Assembly: GCA_049841155.1 (NCBI GenBank)
Contig: JASGHI010000003.1
Location: 1,116,001 to 1,180,000, forward strand
Source of the DNA: ZC4RG30 sp049841155
GTDB lineage: Bacteria; Pseudomonadota; Gammaproteobacteria; Steroidobacterales; Steroidobacteraceae
Length of the DNA: 64,000 nucleotides
Direction: 5' to 3'
Shown: positions 9,742-20,094 of the stretch, one piece after another
Layout of the letters: each line of letters opens with the position of its first letter
Position numbering within the stretch: the stretch's first letter is position 1
Notes under the pieces: generated by a model
Databases searched by the model: none
The model's input: only the letters and a program-made list of their open reading frames with translations
What the model was told of the DNA's origin: nothing
Position numbers and translations under genes: made by a program

Positions 9742-10629
9742 GTGAGCGCATCCTCGCCCGGCTGGGTCGAGGCACTGCTGGCGCGTGAGCAGCTGCCCGC
9801 CAGTTACCGCACCACCATCGAAGCAACGCTGCGGCCGCTGGCGGCCCGCATCGCCGCACGCGCCCGCGCCATCTCCGGCGTGCTGCCCGTCGGACTCTGC
9901 GGCGCGCAGGGCAGCGGCAAGACCACCGCGGCTACAGCCCTGGGCGAGCTGCTGCGCGAATGCGGCACGCCCGCGGCGGTGCTGTCACTGGATGACTTCT
10001 ACCTCACACACGCCGCGCGCCAGGCACTGGCCCGCAGCGTGCATCCGCTGCTGATTACCCGCGGCGTACCTGGCACGCATGATCTGCCGCTGGCGCTGGA
10101 AATCATCGCGGCGCTGCAGCGCGGAGAGCGGCCGGCGCTGCCGCGATTCGACAAGAGCCGCGACGACCGCCTGCCCGCAGCGCGGTGGCAGCGGCCACCT
10201 GCGGCGGTGAAAGTGGTGTTGCTGGAGGGCTGGTGCACGGACGCGCGGCCGGAGCCGGAAACCGCGCTGCAGCAACCCATCAATGACCTGGAGCGCAATG
10301 AGGACGCCGGAGGCATCTGGCGCCGCTACGTGAACGCGCAGCTTGCAGGCCCCTACCGCGCACTGTTCGATCCGCTGGCGATGCTGATCCTGCTGCAGGC
10401 GCCGTCATTCGAAGTGGTTTACCGCTGGCGGCTGGAACAGGAACACAAGCTGCGGGCGAGACTGGCCGCCGCTGGCCAGGACTCGCGCGGCGTGATGGAC
10501 GATGCCGCCGTGGCGCGTTTCATCGCCCACTACGAGCGCGTGACACGCCACATCCTGGCCGAGATGCCGCGGCGCGCCAACCAGGTGATCCGGCTCGATG
10601 CCACGCGCGCGGTGATCGGCCGAACGTGA
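9742..10629 (+). CDS. P-loop kinase of the D-glycerate 3-kinase (GLYK) type
   Basis: A 295-residue P-loop protein with Walker A GAQGSGKT at 54-61, SLDDFYLTHAARQALA near 90 and RGVPGTHDLPL, which match the plant/yeast-type D-glycerate kinase family. KVVLLEGWC is the expected Walker B strand. The family phosphorylates D-glycerate to 3-phosphoglycerate. It starts with GTG nine bases after the fghA stop and is probably co-transcribed with it, though no metabolic link is obvious. Related phosphoribulokinase/uridine-kinase-like proteins are an alternative assignment. Confidence 0.75.
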   Translation: MSASSPGWVEALLAREQLPASYRTTIEATLRPLAARIAARARAISGVLPVGLCGAQGSGKTTAATALGELLRECGTPAAVLSLDDFYLTHAARQALARSVHPLLITRGVPGTHDLPLALEIIAALQRGERPALPRFDKSRDDRLPAARWQRPPAAVKVVLLEGWCTDARPEPETALQQPINDLERNEDAGGIWRRYVNAQLAGPYRALFDPLAMLILLQAPSFEVVYRWRLEQEHKLRARLAAAGQDSRGVMDDAAVARFIAHYERVTRHILAEMPRRANQVIRLDATRAVIGRT

Positions 10630-10644
10630 ACGAAGGCGGTTCGG

Positions 10645-11178
10645 CTACTTCGCCGCCGCGGCGCGCGCGATGGCCTGCTCGATCAGGGCGCGCGCTTCGG
10701 CAGCATCACCCCAGCCCAGCACTTTCACCCACTTGTCGTTTTCCAGATCCTTGTAGTGCTCGAAGAAGTGCTGCACCTGCTTGCGCGTGATCTCCGGCAG
10801 GTCGGTGTAGTTGTGCACATGCTCGTAACGCCGCGTGAGCTTGGGCACCGGCACAGCGATGATCTTCTCGTCTCCGCCCGCCTCATCCTGCATCTTGAGC
10901 ACACCCACCGGACGCACGGCGATGACGCAGCCCGGCAGCAGTCCGCGCTGGTTGGCAATGAGCACATCGCAAGGATCCCCATCCTCCGACAGCGTGTGGG
11001 GAATGAACCCGTAGTTGCCGGGGTAGCGCATGGCGGTATAGAGGAAGCGGTCGATGACCAGCGCGCCCGAGGACTTGTGCATCTCGTACTTGATCGGTTC
11101 GCCGCCGACCGGCACCTCGACGACGACGTTCACTTCGTGGGGCGGATTCTTGCCGATGGGCAGGGCTTCAAGGCGCAT
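10645..11178 (-). CDS. ppa: Inorganic pyrophosphatase (family I)
   Basis: A 177-residue soluble family I pyrophosphatase that hydrolyses PPi to drive biosynthetic reactions. The metal-binding signature EDGDPCDVLI is present, with YGFIPHTLS before it and the conserved active-site Tyr/Lys residues towards the C-terminus (WVKVLGWGDAAEA). The length is normal for the bacterial hexameric enzyme. It is convergent with the kinase gene and divergent from the ABC efflux operon across about 60 bp. Confidence 0.95.
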   Translation of the reverse strand: MRLEALPIGKNPPHEVNVVVEVPVGGEPIKYEMHKSSGALVIDRFLYTAMRYPGNYGFIPHTLSEDGDPCDVLIANQRGLLPGCVIAVRPVGVLKMQDEAGGDEKIIAVPVPKLTRRYEHVHNYTDLPEITRKQVQHFFEHYKDLENDKWVKVLGWGDAAEARALIEQAIARAAAAK

Positions 11179-11240
11179 GGGAGTTCCGGTGTGCAGTTCT
11201 GGGGGCGCGAACTATAAGGCAATCGCCTATCCTTGTCGGG

Positions 11241-11945
<705 letters not shown>

Positions 11946-11949
<4 letters not shown>

Positions 11950-14321
11950 TTTCGCTGCTCGCCGCGCTGGACCGCAAGCTGCTGCGCGACCTGTCGCGCA
12001 TGAAGATGCAGGCGACCGCGGTGGGCGCGGTGCTGGCCTGCGGTGTGACGGTGTTCGTGATGGCCACGGGCATGTACGGCTCCCTGTCGCGGGCGCGCGA
12101 TGGCTACTACGACAGCAGCCGCATGGCCGACGTGGCCGCGGGCGTGGTGCGCGCGCCGGATCCTCTCGAGCAAAAGCTTGCGGCGCTGCCGGGAGTGCGC
12201 GCAGTGGAAACGCGGATCTCGGGCGTGGGACTGCTCGACCTGCCCGGCCGCAACGAACCGGTGTCCGCGCGGCTGGTATCCCTGCCTCCGGACCGCGCAC
12301 CGCGCGTGAACGGCATCGTGCTGCGGCAGGGGCGCATGCCCAATCCGGCGCGCGACCGCGAGGTGCTGGTCAACGAGGCCTTTGCCGAAGCGAACCGGCT
12401 CGCGCCCGGCGACCGGCTCGGCGCACTGATCTACGGCAAGCGCCGCGACGTCGAGATCGTCGGCGTGGCCAGCAGCCCCGAGTTCGTGTTCGCGGTGGCG
12501 CCGGGCGCACTGCTGCCGGAGCCCGAGCGCTTCGGCGTCGTGTGGATGGGACGCGAGGCGCTGGGCCGGGCTTTCGACCGCGACGGCGCCTTCAACGACG
12601 TGCAGCTGCGGCTGGAACCGGATGCGAACGAGCGCGCCGTCATCGATGCCGTGGACCGGCTGCTGGCCCGCCACGGCGGCCGCGGCGCCTATGGCCGTGA
12701 CCGCATGCTCTCGGCGCAGTTCCTGGCCGACGAGCTCAACTCGCTGAAGACCATGGCCTCCATCCTGCCGCCCTTCTTCCTGGCCGTGGCGGTCTTCCTG
12801 CTCAATGTGTCGCTGTCTCGGCTGGTCGTCACCGAACGCGCCAACATCGGCCTGCTGAAGTCCTTCGGCTACGGCAATTTTCCCATCGGCCTGCACTACG
12901 CCAAGTTCGCGCTGTCGTTCTCCATCCTCGGCGCGCTGCTGGGCATTGTGGCCGGCCGCCTCATCGGGCAGGTGGTCGCGGGCATCTACGCCAACGTCTA
13001 CCGCATACCCGACCTGCACTTCAACGCCGGCCCCGGCGTATACCTCGGCGCGCTGGCCGTGGCGGTCCTCGCGGCACTGGCAGGCGCCACGCAATCCGTG
13101 ATCCGCGCCATCCGCCTGCCGCCCGCCGCGGCGCTGGCGCCCCCGGCGCCCACGGGTTTCGGCCGTCTGGGCGCGCTGGTCGAAGGCGCCGCGGCACGCC
13201 TGGATGGCAAGTCACGCATGGTGGCGCGGCGCATTGCACGCTTTCCGCGCCGCTCGGCCACCACGGTGCTGGGCATTGCGCTCGGCATGGCGCTGCTGAT
13301 CACCTCGCGGCACTTCCCGCTGTCGATGAACCGCATCATCGAAGTGACCTTCGGCGTGGCGCAGCGCATGGACGTGATGCTGACCTTCTCCGAAGCCGCG
13401 GACGAGGACATCCTGCGCGAGATCGGCAGAATGCCCGGTGTACTGGCGGTCGAACCGCTGCGCAGCAGTGACGTGATCTTCGAAGCCGGCAGCCGCCGGC
13501 AGCGCAATTCGCTGATCGGCGTGCCGGCCGGCGCAGCGCTGAACCGCGTGCTCGACGAACACCTCGACGCCGTGCAGCCGCGCGGCGATGGCCTGACGCT
13601 GTCGCAGCTCATCGCCGGCAAGCTCGATGTGCGGCTGGGCGACAAGGTGCGGGTACAGGCCGCCGACGGCCACCGCGCCAGCGCCGAGCTGCCCGTGGTC
13701 GCCATCGTCAGGCCTTATCTTGCCGCCTCGGCCTACATGGAACTCTCCGCGCTGGGACGCATGCTGCGCGAGCCGGGCCGGGTCACAGCGGCCTACCTGC
13801 TGCTGGACCGCGCGCAGCGCGATGCCTTCAGCGCGCGCGCCAAACAGCTGCCCACCATCATGTCGGTGAGCTTCCTCGACAATGCGCGCGAATCCATGCG
13901 CCGCCTGCTGGAACAGGGCAGCGGCTTCTTCGCCGGCATGTTCGTCGTGTTCTCGTCGCTGATGGCCGCAGGCGTCGCCTTCTCGTCGGCGCGCGTGACA
14001 TTGGCCGAACAGGAACGCGACCTCGCCACACTGCGGGTGCTGGGCTTCGCAAGGAGCGAAGCCTCGTACGTGCTGCTCGCCGAGCTCGGCGCACTGCTGC
14101 TCATGGCGCTGCCGCTGGGAGCACTGCTGGGCAACGTGCTCTCGCGCTGGCTGATGTCGCAGTTCCAGACGGAGCTGTTCATCTTTCCCTACATCACCAG
14201 CGCCGCCGCCTACGGGGAATCGGCGCTGTTCGTGGCCGTGGCCGTAATCACCGCTACACTGCTCGTGCGCCGGGGCGTGGACCGCCTCGACCTGGTGGGC
14301 GTACTCAAATCGCGGGACTGA
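11946..14321 (+). CDS. ABC transporter permease with two FtsX domains
   Basis: A 791-residue inner-membrane protein. It has an N-terminal membrane segment (about 20-45), a large periplasmic region, a membrane bundle around 265-400, a second membrane segment near 440, a second periplasmic part and a final bundle around 655-785. This doubled FtsX arrangement is known in efflux and lipid/lipoprotein exporters. It starts with GTG inside the ATPase stop (GTGA overlap) and is followed 12 bases later by a HlyD-type adaptor gene, giving an ATPase-permease-adaptor operon. The exported compound is unknown. Confidence 0.85.
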
Positions 14322-14333
14322 CCGGAAGGACTG

Positions 14334-15497
14334 ATGCCAAGTGAAGAACAGACCAGGCGCGCACGCCGGGTGAGGATATTCTGGATCGCGGCGGCTGCAC
14401 TCGCCGCCGCGGCCATCGGCATCGCGCTGCTGCCGCGCGCCACCGAGGCCGACTTCGTCACCGTGAGCCGCGGTGCGGTGCGTGTTGACCTGGTCGACGA
14501 AGGGCGCACCCGCATGCACGATGTCTACGTGATCTCGGCGCCCATTCCCGGACGGGTGCTGCGCGTGGAAGTGGAGCCCGGCGACACCGTGGCCGCCGAG
14601 GCGGTGGTCGCCCGCATGACGCGCGCGGCAGCAGGCTTCCTCGACAGCCGCACCGACCTGCAGGCGCGCGCAGCGGCCGATGCCGCGGCGGCACAGCTGC
14701 GTTCGGCCGAAGCCGAGCTGAACCTCGCGCAAACCGAGCACCGCCGCAACGAGCAGCTGGCGACGCAGCATCTGGTTTCCGCGGCAGTGGCGGACAACAG
14801 CCGCGCGCGGCTCGACGCGGCCCGCGCCGCACGCGATGCCGCACAGGCTGAACTGGCGCGTGCCCGCAGCGCCCTGCTCTCGCCCGAGCGGCTGGAAGGC
14901 GGCAGCATCGCCGTGCGTTCTCCCGTGGCCGGCAGCGTGCTGCGCGTGCCGCAGAAAAGCGAGGCCGTGCTGCCCGTGGGAACGCCGCTGCTGGAAATCG
15001 GCGATCCTTCGCATGTCGAGGTGGTGGCCGAATTCCTTTCGCAGGATGCCGTGCGCATGCGGCCCGGCCAGCGCGCACAGATCGAGAACTGGGGCGGAAC
15101 GCCGCTGCCCGCAACGGTGGACCGCATCGAGCCCATCGCCCGCACCAAGGTTTCGGCCCTGGGGGTGGAGGAGCAGCGCACCAACGTCATCCTGCAGTTC
15201 GACGACCGCGCCGCCGCCCGGCCGCTCGGGCACGACTACCGCGTGGACGCCCGCGTCACCGTCGATGAAACCCCCGACGCCCTGCGTGTACCGCTCGGCG
15301 CGCTGTTCCGGCGCGGCGAACAGTGGTTCACTTACAAGGTGGTGAATGAGCGCGCGGCGTTGACGCAGGTCGAGGTCGGCGTGGCCGACGGCGCCTGGCG
15401 CGTCATCACCAGCGGCCTTGCCGAAGGCGACCGTGTGGTGCTGTTTCCCGGCAGTACCATCAGCGATGGCCTCAAACTCAGGCCACGTCGCGCATGA
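14334..15497 (+). CDS. HlyD/RND-type periplasmic adaptor protein
   Basis: A 387-residue membrane-fusion protein. One N-terminal membrane anchor (about 15-35) is followed by a biotinyl-lipoyl half (GRVLRVEVEPGDTVAAEAVVA), an alpha-hairpin rich in Ala/Arg/Glu (about 105-180), the second lipoyl half (SPVAGSVLRVPQKSEAVLPVG) and beta-barrel domains. It should bridge the permease to an outer-membrane channel such as the TolC-like protein at 7459-8856. The ATG at 14334 follows GGAAGGACTG. It is the last gene of the ABC efflux operon; the next gene follows closely but has a different function. Confidence 0.87.
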   Translation: MPSEEQTRRARRVRIFWIAAAALAAAAIGIALLPRATEADFVTVSRGAVRVDLVDEGRTRMHDVYVISAPIPGRVLRVEVEPGDTVAAEAVVARMTRAAAGFLDSRTDLQARAAADAAAAQLRSAEAELNLAQTEHRRNEQLATQHLVSAAVADNSRARLDAARAARDAAQAELARARSALLSPERLEGGSIAVRSPVAGSVLRVPQKSEAVLPVGTPLLEIGDPSHVEVVAEFLSQDAVRMRPGQRAQIENWGGTPLPATVDRIEPIARTKVSALGVEEQRTNVILQFDDRAAARPLGHDYRVDARVTVDETPDALRVPLGALFRRGEQWFTYKVVNERAALTQVEVGVADGAWRVITSGLAEGDRVVLFPGSTISDGLKLRPRRA

Positions 15498-15507
15498 GGA
15501 GTACGCC

Positions 15508-16404
15508 ATGTCCGACTCCAGCAAACCGCCGAGCAGGCACGGACTGGCCGACCGCAGCTACCGGCCGGCACGCGCCGACTGGACGATCGACCAGGACTGG
15601 CGAGGTTACAGTGCCGCACAGCACGCCGTGTGGCAGACCCTGTTCGAACGCCAGAGCCACCTGCTGCCGGGCCGCGCCTGCGATGAGTTCCTGCGCGGCC
15701 TGCAGGATCTGCCGCTGCGTCACGACCGGATCCCCGACTTCCGCCAGCTCTCCGAGGTACTGACACAGCGCACCGGCTGGCAGGTCGTCGCGGTACCGGG
15801 ACTGGTGCCGGACGAGGTGTTCTTCGAACACCTGGCGAATCGGCGCTTCCCCACCGGGCGCTTCATCCGCGGGCCGGAGGAACTCGACTATCTGCAGGAA
15901 CCGGATGTGTTCCACGACGTGTTCGGCCACGTGCCGATGCTGATGAACCCTGTGATGGCCGAATTCATCCAGGCCTACGGCCAAGGGGGCCTGCGTGCCC
16001 GGGCGCTGGGCGTGCTGGAACATCTGGCGCGCGTGTACTGGTACACGGTGGAGTTCGGTCTGCTGCGCCACGGCGATGGCGTGCGTATCTATGGCGCGGG
16101 TATCGTTTCCTCGGCCACCGAATCCGTGTTCGCGGTTGAGGACGACTCTCCCAACCGCCTGCGTTTCGACCTGGAACGCGTGATGCGCACCCGCTACCGC
16201 ATCGACGATTTCCAGCAGACCTACTTCGTGCTCGACAACCTGGAACAGTTGCTGGAACTCGCGCAGATCGAGTTCCAGCCCTACTACGAACGCGTGTCGT
16301 GCGGACCGGATTACGGACCGGGCGACGTGCTGGCAAGCGACGGCATCATCACCCGCGGCAGCGGCCGCCATCATACCGCCACGCGCCGCGGATACGGCGC
16401 ATGA
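15508..16404 (+). CDS. phhA: Phenylalanine 4-hydroxylase
   Basis: A 298-residue aromatic amino acid hydroxylase that converts phenylalanine to tyrosine with tetrahydropterin and O2. The iron ligands are visible: His136 and His141 in FHDVFGHVPML and Glu182 in WYTVEFGL. The length fits bacterial single-domain PhhA. I use the ATG at 15508, which follows GAGGAGTACGCC. No pterin carbinolamine dehydratase gene is nearby. It sits ten bases after the efflux adaptor gene and may share its transcript. Confidence 0.94.
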   Translation: MSDSSKPPSRHGLADRSYRPARADWTIDQDWRGYSAAQHAVWQTLFERQSHLLPGRACDEFLRGLQDLPLRHDRIPDFRQLSEVLTQRTGWQVVAVPGLVPDEVFFEHLANRRFPTGRFIRGPEELDYLQEPDVFHDVFGHVPMLMNPVMAEFIQAYGQGGLRARALGVLEHLARVYWYTVEFGLLRHGDGVRIYGAGIVSSATESVFAVEDDSPNRLRFDLERVMRTRYRIDDFQQTYFVLDNLEQLLELAQIEFQPYYERVSCGPDYGPGDVLASDGIITRGSGRHHTATRRGYGA

Positions 16405-16422
16405 CGGATGTGGGCGCTCCCC

Positions 16423-17691
16423 TCAGGGGAACAGGCCGCGAGTGGTTTTGGCCTTCCAGACGGTCTGCACGCCGATGGCCAGAGCGGCATTGCGGTGTGA
16501 GATGCCATGGTCGGTGGCGTACTGCAGCACCTGCTTGAAGGAGCGGTCCAGGGCGCGGTAGAGCCGCTCGTTGACCTCGGCCTCGTCCCAGAAGAACTGC
16601 TGCAGGTCCTGCACCCACTCGAAGTAGCTGACGATCACACCGCCGGCATTGCACAGGATGTCCGGAATCACGAACACCTGGTCCTTGCGCTGGTCCAGGA
16701 TCCGGTCCGCCTCCGGGGTGGTCGGCCCATTGGCCCCCTCGGCGATGATGCGGCAGTCCAGGCGCTGGGCCAGCGGCGCATCGATCACCCGCTCCAGCGC
16801 ACAGGGCGCCAGCACATCGCAGCGCTGCGCCAGCAGCTCCTGCGGATCAAACAGCGCCTGGGTGGAAAACCCGCGCAGCACCCGGTGCTGACTCATGTGC
16901 TTCATCAGGGCCGCCATGTCAAAGCCCTTGGGGTCGTAGTAGGCGGCCGTGTGGTCGCTGACCCCGATGATCTTCACCCCCCGCTCGGCCATGGTCTGCG
17001 CGGCCACCGAGCCCACATTGCCAAAGCCCTGCACGATGGCCGTGCACTGGCGGGGGTTGATCTGCAGGCGCTCCATCGCGCGGTTGACCAGGTGCGCCAC
17101 GCCGCGCCCGGTGGCCTCGCGCCGCCCGGCCGTGCCGCCGCACTGCACCGGCTTGCCGGTGACCACCTCGGTCACCGTGCTGCCTTGGTACATGGAGTAG
17201 GTATCCATGAACCAGGCCATGACCTGCTCGTTGGTGCCCACGTCCGGGGCCATGACGTCGGTGTGCGGCCCGACAAAGGGGATCATCTCCTGCATGTAGC
17301 GCCGGGACAGGGACTCCAGCTCCCGGATCGACAGCTGCTGGGGATCCACCGACACCCCGCCCTTGCCGCCGCCGTAGGGCAGGCCGGCCAGGGCGCACTT
17401 CCAGCTCATCCACACGGCCAGGGCCGCCACCTCGCCCATGTCCACGGCGGGGGAAAAGCGCGTGCCGCCCTTGGTCGGCCCCAGGCTCAGGTGGTGCTGG
17501 ACGCGAAAGCCCTGGAACACCGCGGTGGAGCCATCATCGCGGTGGATGGGGCAGGAAACCGCAATGGCCCGCTTGGGCAGCAGAATGCGGTCCCGGTACT
17601 CCACCGGCATCTCCAGGTGGTCGGCCACCGCATCAAACTGCCGCCGGGCCATCTCGAACACCGGGCCGCTGTACAACGAATTGTCGTTCAT
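16423..17691 (-). CDS. gdhA: Glu/Leu/Phe/Val family dehydrogenase, probable glutamate dehydrogenase
   Basis: A 422-residue NAD(P)-dependent amino acid dehydrogenase. Visible are PTKGGTRF, the catalytic-lysine segment PYGGGKGGV, PDVGTNEQVMAWFMDTYS and the nucleotide-binding VQGFGNVGS. It most likely converts glutamate to 2-oxoglutarate and ammonia, fitting the proline/glutamate genes nearby. I prefer ATG 17691 over 17715. Two copies of a putative operator (CGTATATT direct repeats, 17741-17766) lie 50 bp upstream, shared with the divergent GntR gene, so this gene is a likely target of that regulator. Confidence 0.88.
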   Translation of the reverse strand: MNDNSLYSGPVFEMARRQFDAVADHLEMPVEYRDRILLPKRAIAVSCPIHRDDGSTAVFQGFRVQHHLSLGPTKGGTRFSPAVDMGEVAALAVWMSWKCALAGLPYGGGKGGVSVDPQQLSIRELESLSRRYMQEMIPFVGPHTDVMAPDVGTNEQVMAWFMDTYSMYQGSTVTEVVTGKPVQCGGTAGRREATGRGVAHLVNRAMERLQINPRQCTAIVQGFGNVGSVAAQTMAERGVKIIGVSDHTAAYYDPKGFDMAALMKHMSQHRVLRGFSTQALFDPQELLAQRCDVLAPCALERVIDAPLAQRLDCRIIAEGANGPTTPEADRILDQRKDQVFVIPDILCNAGGVIVSYFEWVQDLQQFFWDEAEVNERLYRALDRSFKQVLQYATDHGISHRNAALAIGVQTVWKAKTTRGLFP

Positions 17692-17740
17692 CCAAGACCT
17701 GCCTTTGTGATGCACCCAAATCCGGCTTAATCGCCGGATT

Positions 17741-17766
17741 TTCGTATATTTAATCGTATATTACGA
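17741..17766. promoter_or_regulatory. Putative operator, double site between gdhA and the GntR gene
   Basis: TTCGTATATT (17741-17750) and ATCGTATATT (17753-17762) are repeated in tandem, 12 bp apart, and the second forms the arms TCGTA-TAT-TACGA. The same 10-mer is found upstream of several genes in this window. The position between a regulator and a metabolic gene suggests autoregulation plus control of gdhA by the GntR/FCD protein; this assignment is an inference. Confidence 0.55.
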
Positions 17767-17873
17767 CAGCTGCCACTGCCATGGGAGGGAGCCCTGCCAC
17801 ACCAGTGCGCCGCACCAAAATGCGGCGAATATGCTACAGTATGCACCAAAATATGCAGATGGAAGGTAACCGC

Positions 17874-18536
17874 ATGCCTGAAGCACAGAAGCGCAATGCG
17901 CGCAAAACCAAGCCAATGCGCCCCGCGGATGTGTACTCCGCCCTCCGGTCCAGGATCCTGACGCTGGAATACCGGCCGGGTACGCGGCTGGTCGAAGACA
18001 CCATATCCAGCAACCTCAATGCCGGCCGCACGCCCGTCCGCGAAGCCCTGCTGCGCCTCCATGGTGAAGGCCTGGTCAGCCGCGACAATGGCTGGGTCAT
18101 CAGGGACATCGGCCCCGAAGGCATTCCCGCATTGTTCGAGTGCCGCATCGCCATCGAAGGATATGCCACCCGTCTGGCAGCCCTGCGCGCCAGCGAACAG
18201 GACACCGCCGAGCTGCAGTCGCTGGTGGAACGCATGGACGAGTTCGCGTCGATACCGCGCATCGCCCTCAACCGCCTCAACCGTGCCTTCCACGAGAAAA
18301 TCGTGGAGATCGCAGGCAATCCCATGTTCGTCGAAATGCACAGCCGCACCATGTTCCACTACTGGAACATGCGCTCGCCGGTGCAGTTCTCGCATGAGCA
18401 GACCAGCAAGGCCAACGAACAGCACAGGCAGATCCTGGCGGCGATCAGGCAGAAGCAGCCGGAAGTAGCCGAGGCTCTGGCGCGCGCGCATGTCGAGACC
18501 ACCTACACCGTGGTTCGGGACGTCATCGGGCTTTGA
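17874..18536 (+). CDS. GntR family regulator with FCD domain
   Basis: A 220-residue regulator. An N-terminal winged helix-turn-helix (about 18-80; YSALRSRILTLEYRPGTRL and RTPVREALLRLHGEGLV are textbook GntR) is followed by an all-helical FCD ligand domain with the expected Asp/Arg and His residues. FadR-type regulators of this kind usually sense organic or amino acids. The ATG at 17874 follows GGAAGG. It is divergent from glutamate dehydrogenase with a double operator-like repeat between them. Similar sites at 21.9, 25.6, 31.3, 35.7 and 50.0 kb make it the best candidate for a regional regulator. Confidence 0.85.
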   Translation: MPEAQKRNARKTKPMRPADVYSALRSRILTLEYRPGTRLVEDTISSNLNAGRTPVREALLRLHGEGLVSRDNGWVIRDIGPEGIPALFECRIAIEGYATRLAALRASEQDTAELQSLVERMDEFASIPRIALNRLNRAFHEKIVEIAGNPMFVEMHSRTMFHYWNMRSPVQFSHEQTSKANEQHRQILAAIRQKQPEVAEALARAHVETTYTVVRDVIGL

Positions 18537-18814
18537 GCAAGAGCAGCGCCAACCCGCTCGCAGCGGTCCGCTTCACTCATACGCACGCCTATCCTGGCGC
18601 GCATTGCACGATCAGCCCCTCTTCGGAGGGGCAGATACTCATCGAGTTCAGCGACGCCAGCCACGCTGCCGGCGTCCTGCAACAGCAGACGCAGGACGAA
18701 CTGCGCCTTGAAGCAGGCGCCTACCGCACGGCCAGCGGCACTGAGATAGACGCGAAGAACTGGCTGCTGCGCCGCGAATCAGGCGACCGCTGGCGCGTGG
18801 TCAAGCGGCTGTAA
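18533..18814 (+). CDS. Small hypothetical protein downstream of the GntR gene
   Basis: A 93-residue protein of no family I recognise. It starts with TTG overlapping the GntR stop (TTGA), so it is probably translationally coupled to that gene. There is no signal peptide or membrane segment. The C-terminal half (EIDAKNWLLRRESGDRWRVVKRL) is basic and rich in aromatic residues; the N-terminal part contains THTHAYPGAHCTI with several histidines. The coupling suggests a role with the regulator, but nothing in the sequence states one. The TTG start lowers certainty. Confidence 0.5.
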   Translation: MSKSSANPLAAVRFTHTHAYPGAHCTISPSSEGQILIEFSDASHAAGVLQQQTQDELRLEAGAYRTASGTEIDAKNWLLRRESGDRWRVVKRL

Positions 18815-18818
18815 TCCC

Positions 18819-19307
18819 CTACTTCACTCCGGGGCTGCGCCGGACCGACAGCACCGTGCCGGCGCCATCGCGCGTATCGAAATAGCAGAAGCCCGTATTG
18901 TCCTGGCGGCGCCCGCGCCCGATCACGCTGAGCCCCAGAGAACGCCCGAAACTCTCGGCGCGGTCCAGATCGCTCTCGAATCCGAGATGGTAGACCCCTT
19001 CGCCATGCTCATCGAGGAAACGCTTCTGCGGTGAATCCAGATCCGAGGGCTGGCACAGCTGCAGCTGGAAATTTTCCAGATCGCAGCACATGTAGCGCAG
19101 CGACTTGGAGGCGGCCTCGCTCTGCACCTGCAACTCCACGTACGGCACGCCTTTCGGGTAGTCATACCACGGGCCGATGCCCAGCTTCTCGTAGTACGCC
19201 ATCGCCTTCTCGAGGTCGCGCACCACCACGCACACGTGATGAAGCTGCCGGAATGGCGTAAACGCGCTGCTCTGTGAATCCTTCAATTTCGGCACCTCTG
19301 CTGCCAT
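18819..19307 (-). CDS. VOC (glyoxalase/dioxygenase superfamily) protein
   Basis: A 162-residue protein with the two beta-alpha-beta-beta-beta modules of the vicinal oxygen chelate fold. The first begins at LHHVCVVVRDLEKAMAYYEKLGIGPW, as in methylmalonyl-CoA epimerases and glyoxalases; the second contains GVYHLGFESDLDRAESFG. Likely metal ligands are His24 and the His in YHLGF. The usual final Glu is not obvious in GAGTVLSVRR, so catalytic competence is uncertain. It lies 9 bases after an amino-acid ABC ATPase gene and is probably the last gene of that operon. Confidence 0.75.
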   Translation of the reverse strand: MAAEVPKLKDSQSSAFTPFRQLHHVCVVVRDLEKAMAYYEKLGIGPWYDYPKGVPYVELQVQSEAASKSLRYMCCDLENFQLQLCQPSDLDSPQKRFLDEHGEGVYHLGFESDLDRAESFGRSLGLSVIGRGRRQDNTGFCYFDTRDGAGTVLSVRRSPGVK

Positions 19308-19316
19308 ACAAACAAC

Positions 19317-20090
19317 TCAGGCGTGACCCTGCACGAACTGGCGGGCGCGCTCATGCTTGGGATTGCTGAAAAATTCCTGCGCCGTGGCGTCTTCCACGAT
19401 GTCGCCGCCCACCATGAATATCACCCGGTCGGCAAAATCCCGCGCAATTGCCATCTCGTGCGTGGCGATTGCCATGGTGTAACCCTGCTCCGCCAGACTC
19501 TTGATGGTGCGGATCACTTCCTGCGAAAGCTCCGGATCCAGCGCACTGGTGGGCTCATCCAGCAACAGCACCGAAGGGCTCATTGCCAGCGCCCTGGCGA
19601 TGGCCACGCGCTGCTGCTGGCCTCCGGACAACTCCGACGGATAGGCATCGGCCTTGTGCGCCAGCTGCACCGTCTCCAGAAGCTTCAGGGCCTGCGCCCT
19701 GGCCTCCTCCGGCGTCTGCTTCAACACGTATACGGCGCCCGACATGACGTTCTGCAGCACCGACATGTGGCGGAACAGATTGAAACTCTGGAAGACCATG
19801 CCCACCGAACAGCGCTGCTTGCTGATGCGCTTGTCCGTCAGCTCATGCAGCGCATCGCCACGGTCTTCATATCCGATCAGTTCGCCGTTGATGTAGATGC
19901 GGCCGCCGTCGATGGTTTCCAGGTGATTCATGCAACGCAGCAGCGTCGACTTGCCTGCGCCGGACGGACCCAGCAGGGCCACGACCTGACCCGTGGGAAT
20001 GCTCAGCGAGACATCCTTGAGCACGGTGACCGGCCCGAAAACCTTGCGGACATTCTGCGCGAGAATCGCTGGAGTATTTGCAGTGGACAC
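19317..20090 (-). CDS. Polar amino acid ABC transporter ATP-binding protein
   Basis: A 257-residue ATPase of the GlnQ/HisP type. Walker A is GPSGAGKST, the signature LSGGQQQRVAIARAL, Walker B VLLLDEPTSALDPEL, and the switch histidine is in IATHEMAIARDFADRV, a segment typical of amino-acid importers. It starts with GTG after GGTAAG, 4 bases past the permease stop. It should power import of a polar amino acid or a derivative; genes for proline, glutamate and P5C use nearby suggest which, but do not prove it. Confidence 0.92.
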   Translation of the reverse strand: MSTANTPAILAQNVRKVFGPVTVLKDVSLSIPTGQVVALLGPSGAGKSTLLRCMNHLETIDGGRIYINGELIGYEDRGDALHELTDKRISKQRCSVGMVFQSFNLFRHMSVLQNVMSGAVYVLKQTPEEARAQALKLLETVQLAHKADAYPSELSGGQQQRVAIARALAMSPSVLLLDEPTSALDPELSQEVIRTIKSLAEQGYTMAIATHEMAIARDFADRVIFMVGGDIVEDATAQEFFSNPKHERARQFVQGHA

Positions 20091-20094
20091 GTAC

